DNA of 64,000 nt from Tyto alba. Taxonomy: Eukaryota > Chordata > Aves > Strigiformes > Tytonidae. The position numbers were made by a program, and so were the translations under genes. The notes beneath the pieces are model-generated. The model searched no databases. It was not told the DNA's origin and saw only the letters and a program-made list of their open reading frames with translations. Shown here piece by piece: positions 12,357 to 23,200 of the stretch. How positions within the stretch are numbered: position 1 is the stretch's first letter; every line of letters begins with the position of its first letter. The stretch spans positions 1,054,001 to 1,118,000 of the forward strand of contig NW_024881329.1 of NCBI RefSeq assembly GCF_018691265.1, in the 5' to 3' direction.

Positions 12357-14420
12357 CTTCACTTCTGGCTTTGAATTACAGCTCTTAAGGTAGTGGGGGT
12401 TCTGCTGGAAGAGAAAGTCAGCCTGCCATATGGTACCAGCCACTTTCCGCTCCAGGTGCCAGAGCTCCCCTGAAAATGCCAGGATTTTGGGGGTGATTGT
12501 CTTTATTCGAGAAGGAAGCTCATCTTCTGGGGGGAAACGCACCCTTCTGTGTGCTGAGCCAGGCAAGGGATCTGCTGGGTAATTTCTCGGTGGCACATAA
12601 AATGTTGCGGTTGCGTCAGGAAAGGATGGCGGCTGACAAATTTCCTGAGGCTCGTGGGGCCCAGGGGCACATTCCCAAGGTCTCAGGGAGTCCCTGGCAA
12701 GGGGAGAAGGAGAGGAAAGCACCACGGGGACGGTGCAGGCCTTGTGCCCCAGGCAGACGGGGACTGCGGCTCCTGCCTCCGGCAGTGCCTGGTGGGAGGT
12801 GATGAAATAACAAATGACCTTCAGGGTGACAAGAAGGTTTGGGAGCGCGATGCCGGCCCCATGCATCTCCTGTGGAGACCAGTGGATGTGGGACACCTCT
12901 GAAAACCTGACTCCTCTTTCCTTTTGGAGATGGGCCTGAAAAAGAAACTTCCCTCTATTCCCCTCTCCCAACAGCAGCTCTGCAGATCCCGCTGCCCCAA
13001 GTACCTATTTTCCCCTCATCCCCCACGCTGACCGTGCGGTGCGGCGTTGCGGCACGGGCTAACACGGCCGGGTTTGAGCCGGCTTGGGTGGAGACCGGGT
13101 CTCAGCAGAGATGTGTTCAGCTAAGAGAGACTACAGCCCATCACCAAGTGACGACCTGCTGTTAGCGCACGGTACGTTTGTGCTCATGAGGGGGCTTTTG
13201 TGCAAACATATTCTGTATCTTAAGAAGCCTCGGAGCAAGGGGTTTTCTTGTTGCACTCCTGAGCATATCAGCAAGACAGCATCGTCTTCTTTGGGGAAGC
13301 TCAGGTAGGGTTACTATCTCATCTGCAGTAGGGAGGCTGCTGGAGAGACCAAAGGACCTACTTGGTTATAATTCAGCTGCTCAAGATGCTGAGATAGCTC
13401 CACTCCCCTCCCAAAAGCCGCTTGGCTGCTCAGTGTACATACAATGAGCACGCGACTTTTCAAAACGTTAAGACGCGTCTTTAGAAAACCCAGCCAGGAA
13501 CCAGCGGGCTCAAACCCAGAAATCAGCTCGGCCGCGATTGCTGGGTCAGTCGCTGAAGATGGCTTCCAGCACCACCGGAACTTCTGAGCTTCCAGAATAA
13601 ATCTGGAGGTGGGCTGAGACACGGCAAGGGGTGGAGGAGGTGGTCCATGAGTAGCCGGTCTGGAATTGCTCACCGGTATGAAACTATCCCTCGTACACTT
13701 TCATCTATCTCAGTGGAGAACTCTCTGTAGGATGAGGGATCAAGGGGTCATGCAGACATGCAGGTGCAGAGTTAGAAGTTCATTTTTCTCAGTAATAGCT
13801 TTACCTTTACAGGTGATAAGAGATTTCCAATCTTTTTACAAGGTGCTATAGGTAGAAATATTTAAAACTCAAAATCTTTTTATTAAAAGACAACTGTCCT
13901 CACTAGTGGCAAACGAACCTCTGCTCATTTTGTGTCTGATTAGGATCTCAGAAGAGTATCCAAGCTAATAAATAAGATATGTATCTCCTGAGAACAGCTT
14001 TTGTTGTTTTCTTATACAGATCTTTGTTCCTCTTGCGCTGTAAGGTCTCCAGGGCACGGCCGGTGTTACAGAGCGCCAGAGGTATTATCTGATTTTAGAA
14101 GATCCTAATTACGAGGAATATGTCAGGACAACAGAAAACTTCATTTAAAAACCCAATTAAAACTGCCGAGTGACAGCTACATACTCGTGTGTTGCATCAC
14201 CTCCTAATCCCAGCAGCTCAGATGCGGAGAAGCGAGTAGTTAAAGGTGTCGTAAACCTGACGTGAGATGGGGATTTTTCTGGCCATAAGTAAAAATTAAC
14301 GTACATTTCGTGAGGGAGCAGCAGCCCTGAGCTGCGCTGCGGAGGAGCAGCCCCTGGGGAGCCCGGGGGCCTGGGTTGTCCTTTCTCACGAGCAGTAGGC
14401 CGTTTCACTAGAGCTTCTAG
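12357..14420. other. Noncoding stretch
   Basis: No coding exon, RNA gene or element was recognised. Composition is mixed and becomes GC-rich towards the CpG island that starts at about 14.4 kb. Confidence 0.5.
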
Positions 14421-14969
14421 ATAAGGAAACGTGAAGGTGAGCGTGCGTCCGCCCCGCCGCAGGTGCTTGGCACGGGGCAGGGCTGGAGCACCCGCCACCG
14501 GGACGGGACGGGACGGGACGGGACGCGGAGGCCGATGCCACCGCAGCTGCCCTCGGTGCTGGGCAGGGCACTGGCGTGCAGGGGGGGGACAGCTTTTGGG
14601 GGGGTTTTGGGGGGAGCTAGGATGGGAAAAGCAGGCGGAGGGAGGAGGTGAGGAGTTTCCAAAGCCTCCGGCACGGCAGCGAGCACCTGCTTCTTCCCAA
14701 ACCGGCTCAACCTGCCGCCCTCCCGTCTTCTCTCAGCGGTTTTGGGGAGTTGGAAGCCCCCGGCCGGCTGAGGGGCGTGGGGGCTGCACCCCCCGGGGCC
14801 AGGCCAAGCTCTTCCTTGGCCCAAAGGGGCCGTTTCCCGCCCCCCCCCCGCCGTGGGACCAGCCACCCCGCGTGGGGCTCCCAGGGACAGGCGAGCGCTT
14901 CCAGCCGGGGGGAGCCCGTCCCGCCGCACCAGCACCCAGGGGCACGGCATGGCGTGGGGTCCGCGGGGG
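14421..14969. other. CpG-rich island segment
   Basis: A GC- and CpG-rich stretch with (GGGAC)5 at 14500-14524 and long G and C runs. It is separated from the main promoter island at 15.5 kb by an A/T-rich array. No exon is supported in it. Confidence 0.55.
14500..14524. repeat. (GGGAC)5 pentanucleotide repeat
   Basis: Five perfect GGGAC units inside the CpG-rich segment. Confidence 0.9.
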
Positions 14970-15510
14970 ATTTTTGAAAAAGGGGGAATTCAAGGCCTCT
15001 TTGAAAAAGCATGGTAATGATTTAAGACTTCTTTTTTTTAAAAAAAAAAAAAGGAAAGGAAACTTTAAGACCGCGTTTTAAAATAAAAGGAAAATGTAAT
15101 ATTTTTATTTTAAAGGGTTTTTTTAAGAGTGGGGTTTTTTTGAAAAAAGGGGGAATTTAAGAGTTCTTTTAAAAACATGATAATGATTTAAGACTTCTTT
15201 TTTAAAAAAAAAAATAATTTAAGACTGCTTTTTAAAATAAAAGGAAAATGTAATACTTTTGTTTTAAATGGGTTTTTTAGGAGTGGGGGTTTTTTAAAAG
15301 GAAAATTTAAGAATTTGTTTTTTTAAAAAAAAAAAACAAACAGGAGAATTGAAGACATTTTTAAAGGAAAATTTTAAACTTGTCTTTTTTAAACAGGAAT
15401 ATTTAAGACTTTTAATAAGAAGAATTTAAGGGTGGGGGTTTTAATAAAAATTTAAGACTTTTTTTTTTTTTTAAAAGGAGAATTTGAGACTTTTTTTTTT
15501 TTTAAAACCG
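14970..15510. repeat. Degenerate A/T-rich tandem array
   Basis: Short modules recur: 'ATTTAAGACTT', a T run passing into an A run, 'AAAAGGAAAATGTAAT', and 'GAGTGGGGGTTTTTT'. At larger scale two units are clear: GAAAAAGGGGGAATTCAAG (about 14975) and GAAAAAAGGGGGAATTTAAG (about 15142) open copies roughly 165 bp apart, each followed by GGTAATGATTTAAGACTTC or a near match. A third, shorter copy begins near 15283. It is tandemly amplified low-complexity DNA ending directly at the CpG-island promoter. Confidence 0.75.
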
Positions 15511-15610
15511 AGGAGACCGTGAGGCGGGCGCGGGGGGAGGGGCGGGGCTCACCTGGCGGGGGCGGGGCCAGAGGGGGGCGGGGCCGGGGCAGGGGGCGTG
15601 GCCGGCGGCA
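15511..15610. promoter_or_regulatory. CpG-island promoter with Sp1-type GC boxes
   Basis: Three close copies of GGGGCGGGGC occur at about 15539, 15558 and 15576, with a CACCTG E-box at 15550-15555 and no TATA box. They lie just upstream of a plus-strand exon with a consensus donor (CGGCAG|GTGAGT at 15758/15759). This is what a housekeeping-type promoter looks like. Assigning it to RASSF7 is inference, because the nearest recognised coding exon downstream is RASSF7 and no other gene is recognised between. Confidence 0.6.
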
Positions 15611-15662
15611 GGTCGCAGCAGCTCCGCGCAGCGGAGCGGCCGTCGGGGAGAGGAGCTGGGGG

Positions 15663-15710
15663 CCTGATCCTGATCCTGATCCTGATCCTGATCCTGATCC
15701 TGATCCTGAT
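15663..15710. repeat. (CCTGAT)8 hexanucleotide repeat
   Basis: Eight perfect tandem copies inside the candidate first exon, immediately before the GGGGCC repeat. Confidence 0.95.
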
Positions 15711-15712
15711 CG

Positions 15713-15742
15713 GGGGCCGGGGCCGGGGCCGGGGCCGGGGCG
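15713..15742. repeat. (GGGGCC)4 repeat plus one imperfect copy
   Basis: Four perfect GGGGCC units (15713-15736) and one GGGGCG unit. On the plus strand it has repeated G4 tracts able to form a G-quadruplex. Confidence 0.95.
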
Positions 15743-15880
15743 GCCGGGCCGGCGGCAGGTGAGTGCGCACCGGTGCGTTGGGGCCGGGCCGGGCCGGTCT
15801 CGGCTCCCGGCGAGGGGCCGCCGCCGCTTTGCAGCTCCGGGGCGCGGCGCGGCCCTGCCCGCAGCGGGGCCGGCAGCCCC

Positions 15881-15906
15881 GGGGGGGGGGTGGGGGGGGG
15901 GGGGGG
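15881..15906. repeat. G-rich homopolymer tract
   Basis: Twenty-six bases of G with a single T interruption, about 120 bp after the candidate exon 1 donor. It is a likely assembly-fragile, G-quadruplex-prone tract. Confidence 0.9.
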
Positions 15907-17239
15907 TCTGCTGTCCACGGGTGTCCCCGGGGCGAGCCCCCCCCCCCCGGCCAGCCGGCGGCGGGGGGGGAAACCCCGGTATTGTGGGGCCGGCCGCGCG
16001 TGGGGAGCGGGGCAGAGCTGGCAGGGAGGTGGCGTGGGGGGCACAGCGCCTGCAGACACCCCCAGTCCCTTGACGAGAGCCCGAGCCGGGGTGACTGGGA
16101 GCGGCTTCCTGCGCTGTTGAGACCACGAGCCGCTTCGCCACCTGCCCCACCGGCCGTGTCCCGGTGAGTCAAGCACTGGGGTGGCTTCGCCTCCCGCCTG
16201 CCCCGGAGCTGGCACCGCCGTCCCCAGCAGCTCCAGCCACCAGCACGGCCCACCCGAGCCCCGCTCGAAGGAGCAAGCGTCCCAGTCCCGCTTGGCACTG
16301 AGAATCCCGGCCAGAGCAGCCGAGGTGGCGTGGGGTCTCAGCCCCGCGTGCTTCCTCCAACCCCCTGCGTCCACAGGGCAAAGCTGTCCCGCCGTCCTTC
16401 CTCCCCCCAGAGATGTCTCCGGCTCCCCGAGGAGAGGGGTTAAATTCCTCGATAAGAGCCTGGCTCTCCCTGCATACTTCTGATGCCTTCTGTGAACTCT
16501 GCCGGCAGGTTGTTTCGTAACTCCACTTGTGGCCTGCTGTGGGTGGGGGAACAAACTCCTCTCCCCGGTTTTCCCCTGCCCTGCCGCAGCGCTTTGTGAT
16601 TGCACGCTGAAAACGTGATTGCACGCTAAAAACTCGATTGCAGGTTAAAAACCCCAAGCGTGAGTTTGAGGGTGGTATTGCATGGGGGAAGGGGTCACGG
16701 CCACGTACCTCTCGCTCAAATAGAGCGGCTGCCTCCAGCACAACCCGCGGCACTCCCCTCGGGATGGCTGATTTCAGGAGAAACTAGGAAGAGGGCAGGT
16801 GAAAACAGCTGAGAAGCGATCTGAAAGAGGTGAGGCAGCAGCTTTGGCTGCTCCTTGCAGTAAGCCAGGGCCGGTTCCTGGGGTGCCGGTGCTAACGGCG
16901 CGCTTGCGGGCCCTGGCTCCGTGCTCTGCCGAGACTTGCCGGGCCGGCGCTGGGCCCCGGGAACGTGTGGCAGCACGAACACCGAACACCGGAGCTCTGC
17001 TGTCAAATGATGGGGCGCCGGGTCCGGCTGGGATGGGGCAGCGGGGCTACAGCCACCCCTCTGCCCACCTCCCAGGGCAGCTGTTGCGGGGTCGTGCTCC
17101 CCGTGCAGCAGGAATCCGCAGCTCATCTCGGGGAGAAGAGATTTGGTGTGCCCGCGCCGTGTCCGCGGTGGTTGTGAGCGGGAAGCGTGTCCGAACACCG
17201 CTCGCCGCTCAGGCAGTGCCGGCGGGGTCTGCTCAGCAA

Positions 17240-17259
17240 GGGGGGGGGGGGGGGGGGGG
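17240..17259. repeat. G20 homopolymer
   Basis: An uninterrupted G run in the presumed RASSF7 intron. Confidence 0.9.
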
Positions 17260-20200
17260 ATGCTCTCCCCTTCTGCTGGTGCCACTGGAATGCCAGGAAT
17301 CCTCCAGCATCCCGGTTATCTGCTGGGAGAGCCTGAGCGTGGCGCCTGGCCTCCCTCTCGGCAGAGCTCTGCTGGCCCTCTCCAAAAAAATAGCAGGGAA
17401 GTCGAGAAGCCCACCCCACACAAGTGCATAAATCTCCCTAAAGCCTTTCTTCCCCCGTGTTGTAGGAAGTTGCGAGCCCAGGAAGCGCGGCTTGCAGCAC
17501 CTGCGGGTGCCCAGCAGCCCACAGCACAGAGCACTGCAGGTCGGGGGGTCCTGCGCTCTGAAATTCCCTAGCAAGGGCATGGCAGCGGCTCTAGAAAGTA
17601 AAACTCTTTGCAAATGAGTGCGAGAGGGAGATGTGGCAGTCAGCTCTACCCAGGGCTTGAAGAGGGGGGACCTGAGCAACAGCTTAAATCTGATGTACTT
17701 TAAATTCTTTTTTTTTTTTTTTTTTTTTTCCTTATGCTTAAGAAAAGTGAGTTACAGCTGTGCTCGGGCGCTTGGTATCTTTGGATACCCGCAGGCCCCA
17801 GCGAGCATGCTGGGGAGCTTGCCAGGCTTGACCAAACCTTTTGGCAGTGGGTAGTGGCCGGCCGAAGCGGCGTGGTGGTGGCCGCTCTGAATCATCCAAG
17901 GGTGCTCCCTTCCCCGCTCCTTGAAATGGGACTTGGCCAAAGCAGGTAGCATGCTGTAGGTGCTGCAGATACAGGGATTTACTGTACCTGGGCAAACAGA
18001 GGAGCTTCTGTGCCGAAGTATTTTGGGAACTGGATGTAAAATAGGGTTGGGTGGGAGCTGGCGTGCTCTGGCCATATGTGTGTTGGCTGCTTCCATAGTG
18101 GAGACGTGTGTTGCGGTTGCCTTCACCGTCACCATGTGCTGCAGGGACATACTGCTCGAGCTAGGGTCCCCACTGGTTCCCCTCATCCGTGTTTTTCAAC
18201 ATCTGTCTGCCCTGTCCCACTTGTGTCTCTGCTATGGGAAAAATCTCCAGTGGTGGCTTGGAAGTGACCCGCATCCTGCTGTCCCCCCTGTGTGCCAGGG
18301 GGGTGATGCTTTGGGACCAAATCCAGATAAGGGGTTGGTCCTCCCTGGCTGGGAGCCCACGAAGTGCATGCCAAGGCTTCAGAGCAGAGTAATTCCTCGA
18401 GTCGTGCAATGTCAGGCGCTGCTTGATGATGGGTTACTCTGTGCCCAGGTTTAAATAAAAGCGTGAGGGACATTTTAGGTATTAGCTCTGTGTGTATGTG
18501 TTGTTTTTAAGAGCATCTTTTTAAGGGATGTTCCTTGACCTGTCCCAACTTGTCTATGCCCTTGTAAACCTGTGTAGTGAAATTAAGGCATAAGCGTGTC
18601 TCCATGGAAGGTTTTTAACAAAATCCTATTATTGTAAATGATTGCTAACAATTTTATGTCCTTCCATTTTTCAGATGCCAAGTTCATGAGCTTCTAAAAG
18701 CAGCTGATTATCTGGCTTTTTGTGGACTGGAGTCAGCACTTTCTTGAGGGCTGGGGTGCTTCCAGCTGCCCCAGGCTAGTCATCTAGATTAACTCATTGC
18801 TTTAAAAAAATGGGGGGGGGGGGGCAGAAAACAAACCTGCAACACTTCTTACCTGAAGACATGGGCGGATCAGACCTGAGCCTGGAGACTTTAGGGCAGT
18901 TTGAGCAGTGCCTGAATTTGAGAAGGCTTCCTCTGCTGCTTCGCATCCCTGCTGCAGCTCAGGACCTGCCGGAGCTCTTGGTCTTGGGAGCCACGTGCTC
19001 AGACCTCCCCGTGTCCTCCCAGTGCCCCCCCTGCGCAACTGGGGGAACTGGCAATGGGATGCCACGGTGCTCTCGACAGCATTTTGGGGTCCAGTGTCCC
19101 CCCACGGACATCCCCCATGATGTTAGACCTAGCACTTTAGAGGCACCTATAGCGTCCTATAGGAGAGTAGCTGAGTCAGCAGAGAAGCCCGGCGGGCGGC
19201 AGCCCCCCCTTTGCTCCCTGCTTTCCCTGCCAGCCTGGGGAAGCTGATGGCAAGGGGTGGGAACACCCAGCTGGTGGTGTGAAGCTGCCCGACCGAGGGA
19301 TCGCAGGAAGAGTGATTTTTAGGGTTCTTGCTGGTCTGATAATTCCTGCTTGGGAATATTGCTTTCCCAGGGAGGTACGAGTGTGCAGCAGGGAGCTGGC
19401 CTCTGCCTCGGGATGCTTATCCGCGGCAGCTGGTGGTATGCAGGGAGTTGGATGAACACCACAGACACCTCTAGATAAGAATAAAGATGGGTTGGGTTGG
19501 GTTTTTTGGAGGCTTTGTGGTTACTGTTTTCACTTGCTGATTTTTATTTATTTTCTTTTCCAATTTCTGGCAACGTTTGGAGGTGGCAGTGCCCCTTTCT
19601 GCAAAGAGCCAAACATACTCGCGGGAGGAAGGCTGGGTGGACCAGGCGATGGGCTTTTACTTCCTTTGCATGTTGTGGTTGACGCTGGCTGGTTCCTGCA
19701 ACATGAGCCCCCGCCGCCTTGCTTCTCTGAGGGACAACTTGAGCTTAATTAATTGTCAGAAAGCAGCTCGTGGTTTTCCTGGGCTCTTGACCGGTATGTC
19801 CAAGTCTTTGCTTAATGGTTTGTGCCTGTAGAAAGTCAGGGGTTTCCCAGGCTTGCTCTGAGGACGTCTCTCCTGATTCCTCTGGGACAGGGCTTTCTCA
19901 GGGCAGCTCGTTGAGTCCTCAGGGTCCCATCCCTAAGGGGTGGCTCTGCGAGGCTTTCTCAGGGCTAACCCAGCCTGGGCACCACATCATACCTGGTCCG
20001 AGGTATTTCCACCAGCCCCACCATCGGTGGGGGGAAAAAAAAAGCTGTATCTGCACAGGGATTTGTACCACGGAAAGGATTCACGTAGGGTTCTTGTGGT
20101 TGGTTTGTTTGTTTGTTTTAAAAAAGTCCTTTTCTATTGCTCTTTTTAGTCTTTAAAAAAATCTTACCAACCCAGCATCTTATGTTAGAAAGGATGGTTG

Positions 20201-23200
20201 TTCTCCCACTCCAGCAGGGAAACATCCCAGGGATGGATGCACTAGAAACAACGCTGCTTTGCATCTTGGAGGTGCTGCACGCCGAGGGCTAATTGTGCTG
20301 CAAATCGTCTTTGCCTCCAGTAATTTCTTGTTTTAACGTGGTTTGAGGATTGCCTAAGCTGCAGCGTCGGACTTGATGCTGTCCTCTTTGAATTCATTTA
20401 GCTTTTTCACGACCTGCTCAGAGTATAAAGAAGTTGGGGTGGGAGGCTCAAAAGGCCAAGTTTCCCACAGGCGACCCCAAGTGAGCACGAGTCGCACGAG
20501 GATTAAGTTTCTAAATGCTTGTGAAAAAAAACAAGATATTTTTATTGCATCTCCCTCTCTGTGTGGGTGGGAGGGCTGGCGTGGCCCCCGGCACCGGTTC
20601 CCATCCCATCTCGGTCCTTTGGGTGTCACCGGGTGCCGGCGGAGCCCGTCACCCCGGTGTTTAGAAGGAAGAGACCTACGTGTGGAGCGGGAGGCAGAGC
20701 CCTTTGCTGCCACCGAAACCCCTTCAGCCAGAGGTTCACCACCTCCCAGCAAGGCAGGTTGGGGGGTTAAAGTTGGTCATGCAGCCACGATCTGCATCAC
20801 TTGTTGAAGGACAGTGATGGAAGGACCCTTGATGGATGGCCCCTTGCGTTTTGGTGCCAGACAGGGGATTGAGTTGCCTCTCCAGAGATATGCCTCTGTT
20901 TTAGTGCTTTAAAGAGCTTATTATCTCTGGGTGGGTTCAGGCAGGGATTGATAGCACCTCTGCCTAATTAATCATACGCCAGGTAGCATGGAAGCAGAGA
21001 CTTCTAAAATACCCAAGTGTCTTATCAAAGGTTTCAGCCTGGATTAATTCTGTGTCCCTTGTTTATTTGACTCTGTGTGAGAGAGAGAAAGAAAGGAACG
21101 ATTTTAGCTCTTGGCAAATGGTCATTAAAGGCCTTTTTAGGCCTACAAAGTTATAAATAAATATCCGTGGCAACATGCAACTGCTTATATTCATCAGTGC
21201 ATCCTCTCTTCCGGAGACCCAGCAGTGCGTCCTTGGTGTGTGGCCGCTTTCCGAAGCAGGGTAGGAAACTGCGAGCTGTTCTGGAAATGGAAAATAAAAT
21301 CTGGAAGGTTTCTCCCTGGTTTTGCGTTTGCTATTTTGTTAATTACCCTCTCCCTTAGGATGACAACTGCAGTGGAAAGAGAATTACTGGTGGCTGATGC
21401 CAACTCCTCTTCTGAAGGAAGCTGGCAGGCAGGTTGAGGGGAGAATATTTGTAGGTCATTTGGCTTTTTCATGTCCGTGGTCCTACTTGGAGGAGAAGTG
21501 GAGAGTCGGAATTTTCCTTTAATCCTATGGAAATTAAATCCTTGATCGCTCTGAGATGAGAGAGGGAGAGTGGCAGGTCAGTGCCTGTCTCTGCTTGCCT
21601 TGTAGGTGGCCAAGGTGCATCTCGTCCTCTGGGCTGGACTAGGCGAGCATCACAAGGAAGCTGCGCTTTGAGGGTCATTTCTGGCTCTTCTGGAGGCATT
21701 GGGAGAAATAGTTTGTTGGTTGGGTTTTCCCCCATTTTGGTCTCACCCTTTGAGGGAGAAAAAAATGGAAATTTGGCGGAAATGGAAACATTTCCCCTCT
21801 TTGGCTGGGAAGGAGAAAGCAGCTACTTTGGGTAATTCAGAGTATTTCCAAGACTTGAACAGGCTCTTGCATCTCCAGATTTGCAGCATTCCTCCTTCAT
21901 CCCGCGTGATGAGAAATTTAAGCTGTTTTCTGACTTGGGGGACGGGCTTCATGTAATAACAGGGGACTATTCACAAATTGTATCATGCTTCTGCCGGTGA
22001 CTGTTGTGGAAGATGAACGCGGTGGAGATGCTTGACCCGCTGCCAGATGCATGCTGGGGTTGTGCTTGTGTGCAGATGGTCTGGCAAATACCCCTCCGAG
22101 CTTGGCTTTCAAGAGCTGGATTAAGGGTCATCCCCTGAAGACGATGGGCATTTGGGTGTCTGGGAGCAGCTGTGCTGGGGCTCACAGCTGCAGGTACAGC
22201 AGTGCCTTGACTGCCAAAGAGCAAGCAAATATTTTTGTATTAAAAGCAATAGTTTTAGGGGAAAAATTGGGGGTCAGGCTCAACCCTGAAAGGTTTTCAA
22301 GTCCAACCCCTAATCCTCAAGGCTGATCTAGGTCGGCCTAGAGCTCAAAGGTACCTAGACCCAGCCTTGCTGCTGTGCTGGGAGCTGGACACCTAAATAC
22401 TTCCCCAGCCCCTCCCGGGCTCAGCGTCCAGGCAGTTTCAACTGCCCAAGAAAAAAAAAGGAGTATGGCAGTGCAAGACCCTGTGCTCTTTCCCCTCTGA
22501 TCTACACGTTGTTGTGAATTTTGCTTCACCCACTTGAGAAGAAACTATGAATTTACTCTCAGCCTCTTTCCTCAAGTTGCTCTCCCCTCGCTCATCCAGG
22601 GTTGATGGTGGTGGTTACAGCAGCCAGAAAACTTTCAGTACAGAAAACTTTCATCTTTACAGGATACTTTACTAGCCAGCCTGGCCAGCTCTCCTCCGCC
22701 TGCGGATGGTAACCATTAGTGCGGCAAGGGAGAAATAGGATGCATTAAGGTGAGGAAGACGATCCTTCCCCTTCTAGGCTGAAACACTGTAACATGAGTG
22801 TGTGCGGTAGGTGGAGGGGTGGTTTTCTTGCTGCCTTTAATTTATAATGAGCTTTTAGTTGGTTGCTCATCTGCAGAGTGGACTGGCTAGTAAGCATCCC
22901 TGAAATGTCATCGCTGCCTGTGATCCTTGATGTTTCTCTTAACTCTGGCCTGCCATGGCCACAGTTCTTGGCTTGTTTAAGAGGCGGGGGAAAAAAGTTG
23001 CCCAGCTCCTTCCCAGTGCTCTTTCTGAAGCCTTCATGTGGGCCTGATGCTGTAGCAGACCCAAAATCTTGGGTGAAAGAAACTGTGAGAGAAATCCCTG
23101 CAGGTGGAGCTGGGATGGAGTGAGCTGCTTCTGCATCGGTGGGGGTGTGAGCCTCCCTCCTCTAAATCCCTGCCGAAGGCCGTCACCCCAAGGCCCATCC

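Larger units (their letters stand above)
15611..15758 (+). other. Candidate noncoding first exon (probably RASSF7 exon 1)
   Basis: A GC-rich stretch ends in GGCGGCAG followed by GTGAGTGCG, a near-ideal donor. The 5' edge is a guess from the GC boxes. It contains (CCTGAT)8 and (GGGGCC)4. If spliced to the acceptor before the RASSF7 start codon it makes a 5' UTR and leaves a 13-kb intron, long compared with compact human RASSF7. Alternatives are a separate noncoding transcript or a different RASSF7 first exon nearer 27 kb. RNA reads across 15758-28869 would decide. Confidence 0.45.

Noticed and set aside
15502..16605. A 367-codon minus-strand frame over the CpG island
   Set aside because: It is made of Pro/Ala/Arg/Ser-rich low-complexity sequence translated from GC repeats, including a dipeptide run from (CCTGAT)8. 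There is no domain.
22285..22330. CR1-like segment with TCAAGTCCAACCCCTAATCC
   Set aside because: It resembles the reverse complement of a CR1 tail but lacks the octamers and enough length.
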